From NCBI GenBank assembly GCA_902591025.1, contig CACIZB010000001.1, positions 124,001 to 188,000 on the forward strand: a stretch of DNA of 64,000 bases, given 5' to 3'. Both the position numbers and the translations under genes were made by a program. The DNA is from an uncultured Pelagibacteraceae bacterium. Its GTDB lineage: Bacteria; Pseudomonadota; Alphaproteobacteria; Pelagibacterales; Pelagibacteraceae. Below, in pieces: positions 61,023 through 64,000 of the stretch (its first letter is position 1; every line of letters begins with the position of its first letter). The notes beneath the pieces are model-generated. The model made no database searches and had not been told where the DNA came from. It saw only the letters and a list, made by a program, of their open reading frames with translations.

Positions 61023-62077
61023 AAATTATATTCCTTTGATGTTAGCTCATACAACCTGCTAATTGTTCGCTTAAATGGCTTTTCGAGAGATAAAGAGGAT
61101 TTGAGTTGATCGAGATTTTGATTTGCACTGATAGCCAATGGTATATTTTTTTCATAAATTACATCAATTAAAGTAATAAATCTGTGTTGTTGATTAGAAT
61201 TAATATTATCAAATTGAGGAATTTCATCAATTACCATAAATTTTATAAATTTTGCAATCTCTAAATAATCTTCTGCTCCTAGATTTCTGCTACAAAGTTC
61301 TTTAAAATTAAATCTTGAAACACCCTCATAATAATTTTCTAATTCAAGTTTCCTTCCCTTAATATTTAGAGTTTTGAGCATCTTTTTTTTATTTTTTGTG
61401 ATAACACGAAATAGCTTATTCATTTTAAAATAAGTTTCTTTATTTAATGGAAAAAACAATCTTTGTTTTTTATTTTCTTGAGATTTACGATAATCATCTT
61501 CAATTACCAGTTCATGCTCAATACAGTTTTTTTCCATTATTTTTATAAAAGGTATGAATTGATCTCTTTGTAAACCATCTTTATAAAGGTCTGATATCTT
61601 AGTGTTGGATGTTAATATTATCCTAATATTTTCTTTGAAGATTTGCTCAAATAGTTTACCTAAAATCATAGCATCAACAATATTTGTAACTTGAAATTCA
61701 TCAAAATAAATTAGAGAAACTTTTGATTTCAGCTTTTTTACAAAAAAAACAATAACGTTTTCATTATTACTACTTTTATTTTTGTGAACAAAATCATGAA
61801 ATTCCAACATAAATTCATTAAAGTGAAGCCTTTGTTTATTTTTATTAATAAGATTAAAAAAAAAGTTCAAGATCATTGTTTTTCCAACCCCAACTCCACC
61901 ATATAAATAAAAACCTTTTTTTGAATTATCTTTTGTAAAAAATTTTTTTATCGAAAATTTAAAATTATCATTATAAAATTGCTGTAAAGTTTTGATTAGT
62001 TGTATTTGATTTAAATTATTTTCAAAATTTTTTGTTTTACATAATAAATTAAATTGATTAGCTAGATTTTTGGACAT
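61019..62077 (-). CDS. zapE: Cell division protein ZapE (AFG1-like ATPase)
   Basis: 352-residue P-loop ATPase. Walker A GVGVGKT (near residue 60), Walker B LIYFDEFQVTNIVDAMI, sensor region IILTSNTKISDLYKDGLQR and the family-specific YEGVSRFNFKELCSRNLGAEDYLEIAKFI are all present. ZapE acts at the division ring; mitochondrial AFG1 helps protein quality control. It overlaps the cupin gene stop (TAATG). Confidence 0.93.
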   Translation of the reverse strand: MSKNLANQFNLLCKTKNFENNLNQIQLIKTLQQFYNDNFKFSIKKFFTKDNSKKGFYLYGGVGVGKTMILNFFFNLINKNKQRLHFNEFMLEFHDFVHKNKSSNNENVIVFFVKKLKSKVSLIYFDEFQVTNIVDAMILGKLFEQIFKENIRIILTSNTKISDLYKDGLQRDQFIPFIKIMEKNCIEHELVIEDDYRKSQENKKQRLFFPLNKETYFKMNKLFRVITKNKKKMLKTLNIKGRKLELENYYEGVSRFNFKELCSRNLGAEDYLEIAKFIKFMVIDEIPQFDNINSNQQHRFITLIDVIYEKNIPLAISANQNLDQLKSSLSLEKPFKRTISRLYELTSKEYNL

Positions 62078-62508
62078 TAATCTTTTTTACTTTTAAGTTC
62101 TATTCCATATTCAGATCGCGGTCCTTTCCTTAGACCGTATGGTCCACAAAAAAACAATGTTAACGGTTTAGTGCCTGGTTTTAGATCAATTCTGTGTAAA
62201 TTATTCGCAGATCTAAATCCTACATAACCTCTTGATCTCCAAAATTTTCCTGTGCTTAATGTTTCCCAATAACCACCTCTCAAAATAACAGTTACATAGG
62301 GAAATGGATGATTATGAACCCCCTCACCGTGGTCATCTGCTAACATTTCATGTATCAATATGTTAAAAGGAAACCATCTTGGACGATGCCTAAATAATAC
62401 ATAATATCTATTCATCCAAGGTTTAGCTTCTGAAAATCTTGGATGAGAAGGTCCTCTATCAAGTACTATTTTTTTTCTTCCTAATTTTTCTAATATCTTT
62501 AAAAACAT
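62077..62508 (-). CDS. Cupin-fold hypothetical protein
   Basis: 143 residues. HNHPFPYVTVILRGGYWET near residue 70 is a cupin motif 1 (H-x-H plus Gly), and ANNLHRIDLKPGTKPLTLFFCGPYG is a plausible motif 2 with one His. Enzymatic or sensory function is unknown. It lies between bamB (upstream, 1 base) and zapE. Confidence 0.7.
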   Translation of the reverse strand: MFLKILEKLGRKKIVLDRGPSHPRFSEAKPWMNRYYVLFRHRPRWFPFNILIHEMLADDHGEGVHNHPFPYVTVILRGGYWETLSTGKFWRSRGYVGFRSANNLHRIDLKPGTKPLTLFFCGPYGLRKGPRSEYGIELKSKKD

Positions 62509-62509
62509 T

Positions 62510-63802
62510 TTAATTTAAGCGAATAATACTATTATTTTTTACCAATAAAATTTTTTTATTGAAAGCAAATGGTCTTGAAATCTTTTCTTTATCAATTTTA
62601 AAAACAGATTCAGTTTTTCCAGAAGCAATATCTATCTTTAAAAGTTTTCCATTATTTGTAGATAACATCAATTTATTATAACTTGCTATGAAGCCTATTG
62701 GTTTAATTTTTTCTCTGTTTTTATTTTTAAAAATATTAAAAATATCCGTAATTCTTATTATGTTTCCAGATTTACTATCAATTATAAAAAAGTATCCCTC
62801 ATTAGAAATAGAAAAAATTAGATTATTATAAAAGATAGATCTTACACTTGAATTAACATCTTGTTTCCAATTTATTAAACCATTATTTAAATTTAGAGAG
62901 TAAAGTTCATTTCTATTATTTGAAAAAACTAAATTATCTTGATCAGCAATTAAATCAGATATGATTAAATCAAAAGCGTTTTCATATATCAAGCTACTTT
63001 GAGTAGGAGTCTGCCACAATAGAGAGCCATTTTGAGCATTTATTGCAATTATATCACCAATTGAGTTGTTTAAATAAACTCTATTATTCTTCACAATAAT
63101 TGAGTTTCTTTTGGGTGATTTTAAAAAAATATTTTCACTTTTGAATTTCCAAACTTCAGATCCATCAAGTAAAGAAACACATCTTATAATATTATTCATA
63201 TCTACTGAATAAATCTTATCATCAAATATTTTTATTTGTGAATTTATAGGATTCTTATTTTTTTTAGACCATAACAAATCACCATTTTCTAAATTAACAG
63301 CATAAAATTTTGAAATATTATCAAATACAATTAAGGTTTTTTCTTTAATCGAAAGCGTCAAGATTGGTTTTTGTTTTTTTTCTTCTTTAGAATAAAAGTT
63401 TTTTTTCCATACTATCTTAAAGTTCTCATCGAACTTAATTAAATTACCTTGATCATCAAAAAAAACAAAATTTTTACCGTCAAAAACTAATTCTGGTTCA
63501 AAGTATTCAAAATCTCTAATTTTTGAAAATTTAAATTTTGAAATCTTATCAATATCTTTGTTAAAATTTTTTATTGCTGAATTATTCGAAAGGTCATCAG
63601 ATATAGATCTAAATTTTTTAGAAGTATCAATTTTCAAATTTGGATTAAATTCTTTTTTTGTTATTAATTTTTTTTCCAAAATCTTGGAAATATTTTTGGA
63701 TAGTTTTTCAACTTCTTTTTCTTCAGTCCAAAATCTTGAGTTTGTGTTGAAGGAACATCCGTAGAGAAAAATAAACAATAATAGGATGATGTATCTAGTC
63801 AC
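62510..63802 (-). CDS. bamB: BamB-like outer-membrane assembly lipoprotein (PQQ-type beta-propeller)
   Basis: 430 residues with a lipoprotein signal (YIILLLFIFLYGC, Cys at residue 16) and at least five Trp-containing PQQ-like repeats, such as ENGDLLWSKKN, LDGSEVWKFKSEN, QNGSLLWQTPTQ and NNGLINWKQDVN. BamB scaffolds the BAM complex. The preceding TPR gene, which overlaps it by 8 bases, matches the yfgM-bamB order of other bacteria. The first 120 residues before the propeller are an extra, Lys-rich region. Confidence 0.83.
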   Translation of the reverse strand: MTRYIILLLFIFLYGCSFNTNSRFWTEEKEVEKLSKNISKILEKKLITKKEFNPNLKIDTSKKFRSISDDLSNNSAIKNFNKDIDKISKFKFSKIRDFEYFEPELVFDGKNFVFFDDQGNLIKFDENFKIVWKKNFYSKEEKKQKPILTLSIKEKTLIVFDNISKFYAVNLENGDLLWSKKNKNPINSQIKIFDDKIYSVDMNNIIRCVSLLDGSEVWKFKSENIFLKSPKRNSIIVKNNRVYLNNSIGDIIAINAQNGSLLWQTPTQSSLIYENAFDLIISDLIADQDNLVFSNNRNELYSLNLNNGLINWKQDVNSSVRSIFYNNLIFSISNEGYFFIIDSKSGNIIRITDIFNIFKNKNREKIKPIGFIASYNKLMLSTNNGKLLKIDIASGKTESVFKIDKEKISRPFAFNKKILLVKNNSIIRLN

Positions 63803-64000
63803 TAAAATCTCTATTCAGTCTTTTTTGTGTTTCTTTAATTATATCTTGATTAGCATTATCTAAACTCAAAATCTTATTAAAGAACTCTTTAGCTTTTTGT
63901 TTTTCATTTTTTGAATAAAAAAATTCAGCCAAAAGATAAAATGCATGAGAACTCCAAATGCTCTGTTTATTAATCAGTGGTTTTAACATTTCTAAAATTT
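63795..64000 (-). CDS. C-terminal end of a TPR/YfgM-like protein, 5' end outside window
   Basis: The frame is open from the right edge to its stop, and no stop occurs upstream of the first Met in the window, so the gene continues beyond it. SHAFYLLAEFFYSKNEKQKAKEFFNKILSLD is a tetratricopeptide-type helix pair. Its location just before bamB suggests a YfgM-like inner-membrane chaperone partner of the BAM/Sec system. Confidence 0.65.
   Translation of the reverse strand, partial: ILEMLKPLINKQSIWSSHAFYLLAEFFYSKNEKQKAKEFFNKILSLDNANQDIIKETQKRLNRDFSD

Noticed and set aside
1-64000. CRISPR arrays, insertion sequences, tRNA or rRNA genes, prophage or integron attachment sites
   Set aside because: No regularly spaced repeats, transposase-like proteins, cloverleaf or rRNA-like sequences were seen on either strand; the many A/T homopolymer runs are ordinary for this base composition.

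Overview
The window is a very AT-rich, densely packed piece of an alphaproteobacterial chromosome that looks like SAR11 (Candidatus Pelagibacter). This rests on gene content: an aprA-aprB-aprM set with no dsr genes beside it, a TPP riboswitch in front of a sodium:solute symporter (the ThiV arrangement reported for SAR11), a dimethylglycine dehydrogenase-ETF-ETF:QO operon, a MetF/DmdA-like demethylase pair, Fhs, isocitrate lyase with a RamB/ScfR-type regulator, an iron(III) ABC importer and Amt. Intergenic gaps are mostly below 100 bases, several convergent genes overlap by their stop codons, and no stretch over 300 bases lacks a gene. I saw no tRNA, rRNA, CRISPR array, insertion sequence or prophage.

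Layout. 1-2.76 kb: aprM-aprB-aprA (minus; aprA runs off the left edge) behind a strong sigma70-type promoter. 2.8-8.0 kb: one tight minus-strand run metC-MFS transporter-pabB-pabA-pabC-HIT (sulfur amino acid and folate precursor genes). 8.1-14.2 kb: mixed-strand single genes (a 27-residue very basic peptide, mnmA, cysQ, recX, DsbA-family isomerase, rhodanese, glycosyltransferase-like protein). 14.2-19.8 kb: amt, HU, RseP, a class I amidotransferase, a small membrane protein and the ScfR/RamB-type regulator, all minus. 19.8-21.4 kb: repeated TTTGTAAA operators, a micro-ORF and isocitrate lyase on plus. 21.5-28.7 kb: an ABC-2 exporter, the riboswitch-controlled transporter, then a seven-gene minus run ending upstream in a copper-type cupredoxin. 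28.7-34.8 kb: persulfide dioxygenase-like hydrolase, thioredoxin-fold protein, azlCD and the iron importer with a Fur-like operator and an internal attenuator-like hairpin. 34.9-37.4 kb: folE-acuI-lysR. 37.5-38.3 kb: hisI and DUF2237. 38.3-47.2 kb: ETF:QO, EtfA, EtfB, dimethylglycine dehydrogenase, then a six-gene minus run headed by an APS-kinase-like P-loop protein and a small HxGH nucleotidyltransferase. 47.2-49.4 kb: metF-like plus DmdA/GcvT-like gene. 49.4-64 kb: small membrane proteins, purEK, cspA, aspartate racemase, EamA transporter, fhs, gpsA, diaminopropionate ammonia-lyase-like gene, photolyase, yjbQ, zapE, a cupin, bamB and the end of a TPR gene.

How they work together. The clearest theme is use of methylated and reduced-sulfur compounds. 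Dimethylglycine dehydrogenase passes electrons through EtfAB and ETF:QO to ubiquinone and methyl groups to tetrahydrofolate; the DmdA/GcvT-like protein, MetF-like protein and Fhs can carry one-carbon units on to formate; AprABM can oxidise sulfite to APS; AcuI can reduce acrylyl-CoA. A second theme is scavenging of scarce nutrients (ammonium, iron, thiamine precursor), each gene carrying visible regulatory DNA or RNA. All function calls come from motif recognition by eye; no database search was run. The main candidates for something undescribed are the TTTGTAAA divergon with its probably leaderless micro-ORF, the kinase-nucleotidyltransferase pair, the CxxCxxxC peptide inside the iron operon, the 27-residue basic peptide and the structured 3' region of amt.
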